From JAMCXS01 sp964459065 (GTDB lineage: Bacteria > Acidobacteriota > Terriglobia > UBA7540), in the NCBI GenBank assembly GCA_964459065.1, contig CAYWMN010000221.1:1-6379 (forward strand): DNA of 6,379 nucleotides. Reading direction: 5' to 3'. The notes beneath the pieces are model-generated. The model made no database searches. It was not told the DNA's origin and saw only the letters and a program-made list of their open reading frames with translations. Position numbers and translations under genes: made by a program. Of this stretch, positions 1-5,737 are shown one piece after another. The first letter of the stretch is position 1. Every line of letters begins with the position of its first letter.

Positions 1-187
1 GTAGGCTATCCATATGGGCCGATTTAAAGGCGCCAAGCCCCTCAAATGGGATTTCTGGGACTTTTCACCCCGGAAGATCAAATCATTAAGTTGTTTATTA
101 TGAATTAGTTAGTGAATTTGGAAAATCAGCAAAGGCAAAAAGCGTTCAATTCTTGCACATCGGGTAGAATTTACATTGCGGCTATGG
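1..187. other. AT-rich intergenic end region downstream of proC
   Basis: No gene can be supported here. The part from about 81 to 175 is clearly more AT-rich than the rest of the window, which fits the end of the operon. I find no good GC-rich hairpin followed by T residues for proC. On the minus strand TTTCCA (119-124), 16 bp, CATAAT (97-102) is a weak promoter-like pair that could serve a gene beyond the left edge; an ATG at 11-13 opens a frame that leaves the window but lacks a ribosome site. On the plus strand, two short frames of about 28-29 codons at the left edge show no recognisable features. Confidence 0.5.
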
Positions 188-1081
188 CTAGGACTTGCCA
201 GCTTCGGCAATCTCGCGGGAGCGCGCAGCAGCTCGGAGGACAGCCTTGATGAGCGTCGTGCGCAGGCCGCCATCCTCAAGCTCCAGCAGGCCCTCAATCG
301 TGCAGCCGGCGGGAGTGGTGACAACGTCCTTCAGCTTGGCGGGATGCTCACCCGTCTGAAGCACCATGGCAGAAGCGCCCAGCAGTGTTTGCGAGGCGAG
401 TTGGGTCGCCAGGTCACGAGGCAAACCCAGATCAACCCCGGCGTCGCCCAGTGCTTCGATGATCATGTAAACATAAGCGGGACCGCAGCCGGAAAGCGCC
501 GTGACCGCATCCAGGTGCTTTTCATCCACCAGCACGGCGCGGCCCATCGCGCCAAAGATGTTCTGGGCGACTTCCGCATCGGCGGGCGTGGCATGTTTGC
601 CGAGAGCGAGCGCCGTCATTCCCTGGCGAATCAGGCACGGTGTGTTGGGCATGGCGCGAACCACACGCGCGGCGCGGCCCAGTTCGCGCTCGATCATCGC
701 CGTCGTCACCGAAGCTGCGACGGAAATGACCAAGGCATCTTTGGGAAGAGAGCCTTTGACCTCGCGGAGAACGGCCGCCACCTGGTAAGGCTTGAGCGCC
801 ATCAAGACAACGGCAGCGCCCTTGACGGCCTGGCGGTTGTTGGTGTGAGCCTTGATCCCGTACCGGCCGGCCAATTCATCCGCGCGGGCCTGTTCGGCCT
901 GGGCCACGGTGGCCTCCAGTTGGGAAGCCGCCAGCGTCCGGGATTCAAGCAAAGCGGAAAGCAGACCCTCGCCGAGCTTGCCGGCGCCGATCAAGGCCAG
1001 CTTTCCAATGCCACCCGGCGATTTGCTGTGCGGGGCGGAAGCGCCGGAGCCGGCTCCCGCCCTTTTTCTTGTGGACTTCAT
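188..1081 (-). CDS. proC: Pyrroline-5-carboxylate reductase
   Basis: Reduces 1-pyrroline-5-carboxylate to L-proline with NAD(P)H, the last step of proline synthesis. The protein is 297 aa, about 25 longer than most ProC. The extra residues are an N-terminal Lys/Arg/Ala/Gly/Ser tail (MKSTRKRAGAGSGASAPHSK) before the first beta strand. The Rossmann motif GAGKLGEG lies at 32-39, LMALKP at 93-98, RAMPNTP at 142-148, and ALSGCGPAYVY at 195-205. The family signature around TTPAGCTIEGL (255-265) closes the helical dimerisation domain. No later ATG precedes the Rossmann strand and a GAGGGG (1091-1096) sits 9 nt before the ATG at 1081, so the long start is kept. It ends with TAG. The 46-bp gap after ilvC on the same strand implies cotranscription. 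No signal peptide or membrane segment is seen, so it is probably cytoplasmic. Confidence 0.95.
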   Translation of the reverse strand: MKSTRKRAGAGSGASAPHSKSPGGIGKLALIGAGKLGEGLLSALLESRTLAASQLEATVAQAEQARADELAGRYGIKAHTNNRQAVKGAAVVLMALKPYQVAAVLREVKGSLPKDALVISVAASVTTAMIERELGRAARVVRAMPNTPCLIRQGMTALALGKHATPADAEVAQNIFGAMGRAVLVDEKHLDAVTALSGCGPAYVYMIIEALGDAGVDLGLPRDLATQLASQTLLGASAMVLQTGEHPAKLKDVVTTPAGCTIEGLLELEDGGLRTTLIKAVLRAAARSREIAEAGKS

Positions 1082-1127
1082 CTCGCTTTACCCCTCGGCG
1101 CGATGGCCAGTGGAACAGGCAAGCCGC

Positions 1128-2165
1128 TCAGTGGCGGGCTTCCGCCTGTTCGGCGGTCACCTCTTCGTCCTTGCCGGTCTGAATCCACGGCATCATCTTG
1201 CGCAGCTGGCTGCCCACCTTTTCAATCTGGTGCGACGACGCGGCCGAGCGCATGGCCATGAATTTTTCCCGTCCCTGGGCGTTTTCCTCCATCCATTCGT
1301 TGGCGAACGTGCCGTTTTGAATTTCAGTAAGGATCTGCTTCATGCTTTCGCGAACGTGCGCGTCAATCACCCGCGGTCCGCGCGAATAGTCGCCGTATTC
1401 GGCAGTGTCGCTGACCGAATAACGCATGTACTTGATACCGCCCTGGTAGATCAGGTCGACGATCAGCTTGAGCTCATGGAGGCACTCGAAGTAGGCGATT
1501 TCCGGCTGATAGCCCGCCTCGACCAGCGTTTCAAAGGCGTTGGTAATCAACGCCGAGACGCCACCGCAAAGAACGTTCTGCTCGCCGAACAAATCCGTTT
1601 CCGTTTCCTCTTTAAAGGTTGTGCGGATAACCCCCGCTTTCAAGCTGCCCAGCGCCTTGCCGTAAGCCAGTCCGCGCTGCTCGGCGCGGCCGGAGGCGTC
1701 CTGCTCAACCGCCAGCAAGGCCGGCACGCCAACCCCTTCCGTGTAAAGCTCGCGCAAACGATGGCCGGGGCATTTGGGCGCGATCATGATCACGTCCACC
1801 GATTTCGGTGGCACGACGAACTTGTAGTGAATGTTGAATCCGTGGGCAAACAGCAGCGTCTTGCCTTCGGTCAGATTGGGCTCGATGGCTTCCTTATAAA
1901 GCTTCGCCATGGGCGGATCGGGAACCAGCAGGGCAATCAGGTCACCACGCTTGGCGGCCTCAGCCGGATCATAGACTTCCAGATTCTGCGCCTGCGCCTT
2001 GGCCCGAGACTTGCTCGAAGCCGGTAAGCCCACAATCACGTTCAGGCCGCTATCCCGCAGATTGAGCGCGTGCGCGTGCCCCTGGCTGCCGTAGCCGATC
2101 ACCGCAACCGTCTTTCCCTCAAGCTCCTTGAGGTCCCCATCCTTCTCATAATAGACTTTCGCCAT
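1128..2165 (-). CDS. ilvC: Ketol-acid reductoisomerase, class I (NADP+)
   Basis: Converts acetolactate and acetohydroxybutyrate to the dihydroxy acids by Mg-dependent alkyl migration and NADPH reduction, the second step of branched-chain amino-acid synthesis. The 345-aa length fits the short class I. The N-terminal Rossmann domain has GYGSQGHAHALNLRDSG at 24-40 and a basic cofactor loop SSKSRAK (50-56) that fits NADPH. AHGF (107-110) and KCPGH (131-135) carry the catalytic His and Lys. The all-helical knotted domain has DLFGEQ (D191, E195) and ECLHE (E227, E231) as Mg ligands, and SDTAE (252-256) for substrate. The frame could begin at a TTG at 2186, seven codons earlier, but ATG 2165 gives the standard MAKVYYEK start and has AGGTG 4 nt upstream (2170-2174), so it is preferred. 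It lies 71 bp after ilvN and 46 bp before proC and ends with TGA. Confidence 0.97.
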   Translation of the reverse strand: MAKVYYEKDGDLKELEGKTVAVIGYGSQGHAHALNLRDSGLNVIVGLPASSKSRAKAQAQNLEVYDPAEAAKRGDLIALLVPDPPMAKLYKEAIEPNLTEGKTLLFAHGFNIHYKFVVPPKSVDVIMIAPKCPGHRLRELYTEGVGVPALLAVEQDASGRAEQRGLAYGKALGSLKAGVIRTTFKEETETDLFGEQNVLCGGVSALITNAFETLVEAGYQPEIAYFECLHELKLIVDLIYQGGIKYMRYSVSDTAEYGDYSRGPRVIDAHVRESMKQILTEIQNGTFANEWMEENAQGREKFMAMRSAASSHQIEKVGSQLRKMMPWIQTGKDEEVTAEQAEARH

Positions 2166-2236
2166 AAGACACCTTTTCCTTTTCAATAATGTGTTGTTGG
2201 AATTTCAGCGTCGAGTTGGGAATGATCCCCGAGCCG

Positions 2237-2722
2237 CTAGCTCGACAACGCCCCCACCAGTTCTCTCTGCACAGCCTCGCGGCTTGCCTTCACCCGCGAA
2301 AGCGGCAGAAAGTCCATCTCGCCGAGCCCGGAGATGGCCTGGGGCAAACGGCTGTCCGAACGAATCTCGAACAGATACTTTCCATGTCCCGCAAAAATGA
2401 TTTCAGACCCGGGAAGAGCTTCCAGCATGTGCCGGATTCTTTCCGGACTTTCATTGGACTCTACAAAAACATACGACGCCGTCGAGGACGGTTCGCGCTG
2501 GTAACACGCCACGTTCGACACGCCCTCCGTGCGGCGGAGGAAATTAAAAATATGGTCGATTTCCGTTCCCGGAGTGTCGACGACCACCATATAGGAGTAA
2601 GCTTCCGGCTTCGCCGCCAAAGTCATCGTCTCAATGGAAAGCCCTTTCCGCCGGAAAATGTTCATCAAGCGACAGAGCACGATAGGATCACGATCGCTTT
2701 CAAGCGTCAGCAACCACTGCAT
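2237..2722 (-). CDS. ilvN: Acetolactate synthase small (regulatory) subunit, divergent
   Basis: Regulatory partner that activates the IlvB catalytic subunit and, in well-studied enzymes, binds valine for feedback inhibition. The 161-aa length fits the two-domain IlvN/IlvH class. An ACT domain covers about 1-75 (MQWLLTLESDRDPIV, then IFRRKGLSIETMTLAA, then VSNVACYQ). An IlvN-type C-terminal domain covers about 83-150 (YVFVESNESPERIRHML, FLPLSRVKASRE). Sequence divergence is high: the usual glycine of the E-N-E-x-G loop is not seen and an extra residue appears there, and the Asn of the usual GYNIES is Ser (GLSIET). Position between ilvB and ilvC makes the assignment firm despite this. The ATG at 2722 has a strong AAGGAG at 2729-2734, 6 nt upstream; it ends with TAG. 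Because the residues tied to valine binding in E. coli IlvH are not conserved, valine control may be weak or altered (inference). Confidence 0.88.
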   Translation of the reverse strand: MQWLLTLESDRDPIVLCRLMNIFRRKGLSIETMTLAAKPEAYSYMVVVDTPGTEIDHIFNFLRRTEGVSNVACYQREPSSTASYVFVESNESPERIRHMLEALPGSEIIFAGHGKYLFEIRSDSRLPQAISGLGEMDFLPLSRVKASREAVQRELVGALSS

Positions 2723-2743
2723 TGGAAACTCCTTGAACTCAAA

Positions 2744-2749
2744 ATTATA
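2744..2749 (-). promoter_or_regulatory. TATAAT consensus -10 hexamer upstream of ilvN
   Basis: A perfect TATAAT on the minus strand abuts the ilvB-ilvN hairpin and ends 21 nt before the ilvN ATG. At 17-bp spacing the upstream hexamer is TTCCCC, which matches the -35 consensus at only three positions. An internal promoter would yield a leader of roughly 14 nt that still includes the AAGGAG ribosome site. The hexamer may instead simply be the U-rich tail of the hairpin. This is a weak call. Confidence 0.25.
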
Positions 2750-2788
2750 CCGCTTCCGGGCGCTGGGGGGAATCCCACCCGGAACCGG
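2750..2788 (-). terminator. Long intercistronic hairpin between ilvB and ilvN; possible partial terminator or mRNA processing element
   Basis: Reading the minus strand, CCGGTTCCGGG (2778-2788) pairs with CCCGGAAGCGG (2750-2760) through ten of eleven positions, with one G-G mismatch. Inside it TGGG (2774-2777) pairs with CCCA (2764-2767) around loop ATTCC, leaving a GCG bulge. The stem starts 6 nt after the ilvB stop codon and is followed directly by TATAATTTT, a modest T-rich tract. This could lower transcription into ilvN, protect the ilvB 3' end, or set the large-to-small subunit ratio. The T-tract is interrupted by As, so full termination is unlikely and ilvNC-proC are probably still reached. 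Confidence 0.45.
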
Positions 2789-2794
2789 TTTGAC

Positions 2795-4537
2795 TTAAAT
2801 AGCCCAGAGATCATCCAGGACTTCTTCTTCAGCCTGGAACCGCGGCGGACTCACCACCATCTCGCTGAGGCTCGCGCCCGGAGGCACGATCGGGTAGCAA
2901 TTTTCCGTCGGATCAACCCAGAAGTCGATCAGGTGCGGCTCCCGGTCGCTCAGGGAATCCCGAACCGCATCCTCCACGTCCTCCTGGTGCTCAACCCGGC
3001 GGGATCGAATCCCGTAAGACTCGGCGAGTTTGACAAAGTCCGGCGAGAAGTTGAGGTCAATATCACAGTAACGCTTCTCAAAAAAGATCTCCTGCCACTG
3101 GCGAACCATGCCGAGCGACCGGTTGTTGATGACGGCAATCTTGACCGGAACTCGATATTGCACGATGGTCGCCAGATCGTTGAGCGTCATCTGAAATCCG
3201 CCGTCACCCACAAAGGCAACCACCTGCCGGTCCGGGAAGGCCATCTGTGCGCCAACCGCCGCCGGGAAACCGTAACCCATGGTTCCCAAACCGCTCGAAG
3301 AAAGCCAGGCCCGCGGCTGCCGGAAGTTATAGAACTGCGCGGCCCACATCTGGTGCTGGCCCACGTCGACGGCAATGATGGCGTCTTCGCTGGCAACCTT
3401 CGAAACCGTCTCGATGACGTATTGCGGCTTGATCACGTTCGAATACTTGTCGTAAGCGAGGGGATGCTCGTTCTTCCAAGACTCGATCCGCTGAAGCCAC
3501 TGGCCGCGCTCCGGAGGAATGGACAAACCGCCGCGCCTTTTGATTTCCGCAACCAGCGCCTGCAGCGTTTCGTGAGCATCACCCACCAGCGAGAAATCCA
3601 CGTGGACGTTCTTGTTGATCTCGGAAGGATCAACATCCAGATGGATCTTGGCGGCATTCGGAGCAAAACCATCAATGCGCCCGGTCACCCGGTCATCAAA
3701 GCGCGCGCCCACGGCGATCATCAGATCACAGTGGCTGACCGCAGTGTTCGTCGCATAAGATCCGTGCATGCCCAGCATGCCCAGGGAAAGAGGATGCCGC
3801 GAGGGGAAACCTCCCAGCCCCATCAGAGTGGTTGTCACTGGAATGCGCGCCAGCTCCGCAAATTCCAGCAACTCTCCCGAGGCCCCGGCGGAAATAATTC
3901 CGCCGCCCGTGTAAAGCAGCGGTTGGTTGCTTGCTGCAATCATGTCGACAGCGCGCCGGATATCCGCCTCGTTCCACTCGCGCAACTTTTTGGGAGCCTC
4001 CAGCGTCGCAGCCGGATAGCTGGGCTCGGCCTTTTCCAAAAGAACGCTCTTGGGAAGGTCAACCAGCACGGGGCCCGGCCGGCCGGAGATGGCAATTTCA
4101 AAAGCTTGCTGGATCACGGCGGGAATGTCCGCAGCCCGGCGAACCATGAACGCCCGCTTGGTAGAAGGCAAAGCCATCCCCACGGTATCCGCTTCCTGAA
4201 AAGCGTCCTTGCCGACCAGGGATGCCGGAACTTGTCCGGTCAAAGCCACCACCGGAATCGAATCCATCAGAGCCGACGTGAGCCCTGTGAGCAAATTTGT
4301 AGCGCCCGGACCGGAAGTCACCAGGCAGACGCCGGGTTTTCCTGTCACCCGCGCGTAGCCATCGGCGGCAAACGCCGCTGCCTGTTCATGCCGCACCAAA
4401 AGATGGCGAATTCCCGCGCTGTACAAAGCGTCATAAAGCGGCAGAACAGCACCGCCGGGCAGGCCGAAGATGACCTTGACGTTTTGGCGCCGCAGACTTT
4501 CCAGCAGAATCTCAGAACCTGTATATGATTTTCCCAT
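2795..4537 (-). CDS. ilvB: Acetolactate synthase (acetohydroxyacid synthase) large catalytic subunit
   Basis: ThDP-, Mg- and FAD-dependent enzyme that joins two pyruvates to 2-acetolactate, or pyruvate plus 2-oxobutyrate to 2-aceto-2-hydroxybutyrate, the first common step of valine/leucine and isoleucine synthesis. At 580 aa it has the usual family length. The Pyr domain (about 1-165) holds GLPGGAVLPLYDAL and RHEQAAAFAADGYAR, with E51 as the ThDP-activating Glu; QVPASLVGKDAFQEAD lies at 102-117. The middle FAD-related domain (about 190-330) holds GARFDDRVTGR (277-287). The PP domain (about 370-545) holds VGQHQMWAAQ, GYGFPAAVGAQ and the metal/ThDP motif from GDG (444-446) to NN (471-472), then W481 of VRQWQE. 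The stretch after DAFQEAD reads GMALPSTKRAF where relatives usually have a G-[IV]-[TS]-R-P-x-x-K-H-[NS]-F pattern; the Lys is kept (K127) but the Arg and His are changed. The ATG at 4537 has only a weak GAAAAG at 4541-4546. ilvN follows after 72 bp. Confidence 0.97.
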   Translation of the reverse strand: MGKSYTGSEILLESLRRQNVKVIFGLPGGAVLPLYDALYSAGIRHLLVRHEQAAAFAADGYARVTGKPGVCLVTSGPGATNLLTGLTSALMDSIPVVALTGQVPASLVGKDAFQEADTVGMALPSTKRAFMVRRAADIPAVIQQAFEIAISGRPGPVLVDLPKSVLLEKAEPSYPAATLEAPKKLREWNEADIRRAVDMIAASNQPLLYTGGGIISAGASGELLEFAELARIPVTTTLMGLGGFPSRHPLSLGMLGMHGSYATNTAVSHCDLMIAVGARFDDRVTGRIDGFAPNAAKIHLDVDPSEINKNVHVDFSLVGDAHETLQALVAEIKRRGGLSIPPERGQWLQRIESWKNEHPLAYDKYSNVIKPQYVIETVSKVASEDAIIAVDVGQHQMWAAQFYNFRQPRAWLSSSGLGTMGYGFPAAVGAQMAFPDRQVVAFVGDGGFQMTLNDLATIVQYRVPVKIAVINNRSLGMVRQWQEIFFEKRYCDIDLNFSPDFVKLAESYGIRSRRVEHQEDVEDAVRDSLSDREPHLIDFWVDPTENCYPIVPPGASLSEMVVSPPRFQAEEEVLDDLWAI

Positions 4538-4558
4538 AAGCTTTTCAACCGTCAGATT

Positions 4559-4573
4559 TCGCGCCTTGCGCGA
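4559..4573 (-). other. GC-rich hairpin in the predicted ilvB leader
   Basis: On the minus strand TCGCGC, loop AAG, GCGCGA forms a perfect 6-bp stem, 21 nt before the ilvB ATG. There is no following T-run, so it is not a terminator. No leader peptide rich in Leu, Val or Ile codons precedes it: the only short frame in the leader, starting TTG, has a mixed composition. Classical ribosome-mediated attenuation is therefore not supported. The hairpin might stabilise the mRNA or tune initiation at the weak ilvB ribosome site, or it may be incidental. Confidence 0.35.
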
Positions 4574-4596
4574 GGTTCAAGGGCTGGCCAGTTAGA

Positions 4597-4612
4597 TACC
4601 GACCAGTCGGTA
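4597..4612. promoter_or_regulatory. 7-2-7 palindromic operator candidate overlapping the ilvB transcription start
   Basis: TACCGACCAGTCGGTA is a perfect inverted repeat of two 7-bp arms (TACCGAC and GTCGGTA) around a 2-bp centre. It begins 3 bp downstream of the predicted -10 box and covers the predicted start site near 4609, a position where a bound dimer would block RNA polymerase. Short palindromes of this kind, with ACCGAC/GTCGGT arms, resemble operators of TetR/AcrR-family repressors. That family link is inference; no regulator gene is in the window. It could also be the relic of a regulator promoter left upstream of ilvB. Confidence 0.55.
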
Positions 4613-4615
4613 GGT

Positions 4616-4644
4616 AGATTAGCACCCCCGCAACCCCGAGTCAA
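4616..4644 (-). promoter_or_regulatory. Sigma70-like promoter for ilvB
   Basis: On the minus strand the -35 box TTGACT (4639-4644) matches TTGACA at five of six positions. It is separated by exactly 17 bp from TAATCT (4616-4621), which keeps the key T, A and final T of a -10 box. Transcription should start near 4609, giving a leader of about 72 nt before the ilvB ATG at 4537. The region between dapD and ilvB has no strong intrinsic terminator, so readthrough from dapD is possible as well. The call rests on consensus match and spacing only. Confidence 0.6.
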
Positions 4645-4757
4645 CTGGTATTTTGATCCCCCCTTTTTGAGGGCAGCTGAAACTGTTCCAGGCTGGGGAC
4701 AGAACATGAAGAACCGATTCCCTTGCGCGGTCGACGGGTAGTGATTTGGCACAGCGC

Positions 4758-5594
4758 CTAGCGGAGCCATTCTTCCAGACGGACGGCCTGATCAGTTTTT
4801 TCATCGCGATACTTAATAATGACCGGCGTGTAAAGGGAAAGGCCCCATTCTTTCCCGCGGCCTCGCGTGACCGCGCGCGCTCCGGGAACGACGACGGCAC
4901 CGGCGGGAATAATCAATGGCTGGTCGCCTTCGCGGCGGTGAATGGTGTCCCGAACCAGATCGTACACGGGCGTCGACCCGGTTAGAATCGTTCCGGCCGC
5001 CAGCACCGCCGCTTTGCCCACGACGGTTCCTTCATAAACGCCGCAATTGCCTCCCACCAGAACGTCGTCTTCGATAATCACCGGCAGCGCTCCAACCGGC
5101 TCCAGAACACCGCCGATTTGCGCCGCTGCCGAAAGATGGCAACGCTTGCCGATTTGCGCGCAGGAACCCACCAGCGCGTGGGAATCAATCATGGTGCCGT
5201 CATCGACGTAGGCGCCGGCGTTCACGTACATGGGCGGCATGCAAGTCACGTTGCTGCCGATGTAGCACCCGTCGCGAACCGAACTTCCCCCGGGAACCAC
5301 GCGGATATTCTTCTCCAGCGGAATCGGCTTCAGCGGATAAGTGTGCTTATCACGAAACTGCAATTCCACCGGAGGCATTTCAACCACCCGGCCGATTCGG
5401 AACCCGATCAGGATCCCCTTCTTGACCCAGGCGTTTGCTTTCCATCCGGTCGGCGAACCGGGGTCCGGTTCCGCTGAGCGAATTTCGCCGGCATTCAAGG
5501 CCGCCTTGAATTCGTCAAAAGCCTCAAAGTATTCATCGCCGTATGAATCCGCCTGGCGCGCAAAGAGTTGTTCAATTCGGTTTTCGAGTGTCAT
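4758..5594 (-). CDS. dapD: 2,3,4,5-tetrahydropyridine-2,6-dicarboxylate N-succinyltransferase
   Basis: Trimeric left-handed beta-helix acyltransferase. The family transfers succinyl from succinyl-CoA to tetrahydrodipicolinate in the acyl route to meso-diaminopimelate and lysine. The protein is 278 aa, close to E. coli DapD (about 274). Residues 1-95 form the helical N-terminal substrate domain, including WVKKGILIGFRIG near 56-68. Hexapeptide repeats run from about 103 to 240, with the signature DDGTMIDSHALVGSCAQIGK at 131-150 (family catalytic Asp = D137) and IGGVLEPVGALPVIIEDDVL around 160-179. The C-terminal segment SLYTPVIIKYRD matches the family end. The loop at about 181-189 reads GGNCGVYEG where E. 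coli has GARSEVVEG; the Glu (E188) is kept. The ATG at 5594 has GGGGA at 5605-5609, 10 nt upstream; it ends with TAG. It follows dapA by 143 bp, and ilvB starts 220 bp downstream. The acyl donor is inferred from the family, and an N-acetyl variant is not excluded. Confidence 0.93.
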   Translation of the reverse strand: MTLENRIEQLFARQADSYGDEYFEAFDEFKAALNAGEIRSAEPDPGSPTGWKANAWVKKGILIGFRIGRVVEMPPVELQFRDKHTYPLKPIPLEKNIRVVPGGSSVRDGCYIGSNVTCMPPMYVNAGAYVDDGTMIDSHALVGSCAQIGKRCHLSAAAQIGGVLEPVGALPVIIEDDVLVGGNCGVYEGTVVGKAAVLAAGTILTGSTPVYDLVRDTIHRREGDQPLIIPAGAVVVPGARAVTRGRGKEWGLSLYTPVIIKYRDEKTDQAVRLEEWLR

Positions 5595-5682
5595 GGATGA
5601 TTGTTCCCCAGAGTGCGAATGTTAGGTGGTTTTTCGAGCGGGCAAAGGATTGAGGCTTCTCATCCGGTTCTGCCGATGCCCT

Positions 5683-5733
5683 CGCGACCCGAACGAGCAG
5701 GTCCACGTCGACGGATCGGGCCGCGACCCGAAC
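5683..5733. repeat. 12-bp direct repeat in the dapA-dapD spacer
   Basis: The 12-mer CGCGACCCGAAC occurs exactly twice, at 5683-5694 and 5722-5733, 39 bp from start to start. The copy next to the dapA stop is also half of a small hairpin: TCGGG (5716-5720), six-base loop, CCCGA (5727-5731). Neither copy is followed by a T-run on the minus strand, so this does not look like an intrinsic terminator. The spacer also holds an imperfect palindrome, GTCCACGTCGAC (5701-5712). It could be a protein-binding site, a processing signal or a chance GC-rich duplication. No function is claimed. Confidence 0.5.
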
Positions 5734-5737
5734 CGCA

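Noticed and set aside
144..170. TAGAAT at 165-170 as a plus-strand promoter reading into proC antisense.
   Set aside because: There is no recognisable -35 box at 16-18 bp, and no reason to expect a transcript.
176..1261. A 361-codon plus-strand frame opposite proC and the ilvC 3' end.
   Set aside because: It lies antisense to proC with no recognisable domain and no ribosome site; the same reasoning applies to the 852-2027 frame opposite ilvC.
2189..4528. A 779-codon open frame on the plus strand opposite ilvB and ilvN.
   Set aside because: It is antisense to two clearly recognised genes, spans their intergenic gap, has Arg/His/Gln/Pro-rich composition without motifs, and is explained by low stop-codon frequency opposite GC-rich codons.
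4538..4610. Leader-peptide attenuation, T-box or riboswitch before ilvB.
   Set aside because: The leader is only about 72 nt, has no peptide rich in branched-chain codons, no T-box sequence and no terminator/antiterminator pair.
4653..4675. CCCTC/GGGGG stem with an A-rich loop between dapD and ilvB, as a dapD terminator.
   Set aside because: It has a short stem with a T-G pair and no T-run after it on the minus strand.
4684..4706. TGTTC and GAACA half-sites upstream of ilvB, as a possible LexA box.
   Set aside because: The half-sites match a TGTTC/GAACA type, but the 13-bp gap is far from the 4-bp gap expected for such a box, and SOS control of ilvB is not expected. The surrounding imperfect stem (4683-4702) has no T-run to act as a terminator.
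5622..5663. A 13-codon minus-strand frame (MRSLNPLPARKTT) in the dapA-dapD spacer, as a possible lysine leader peptide.
   Set aside because: It has a single Lys, no good ribosome site and no attenuator hairpin with a T-run behind it.
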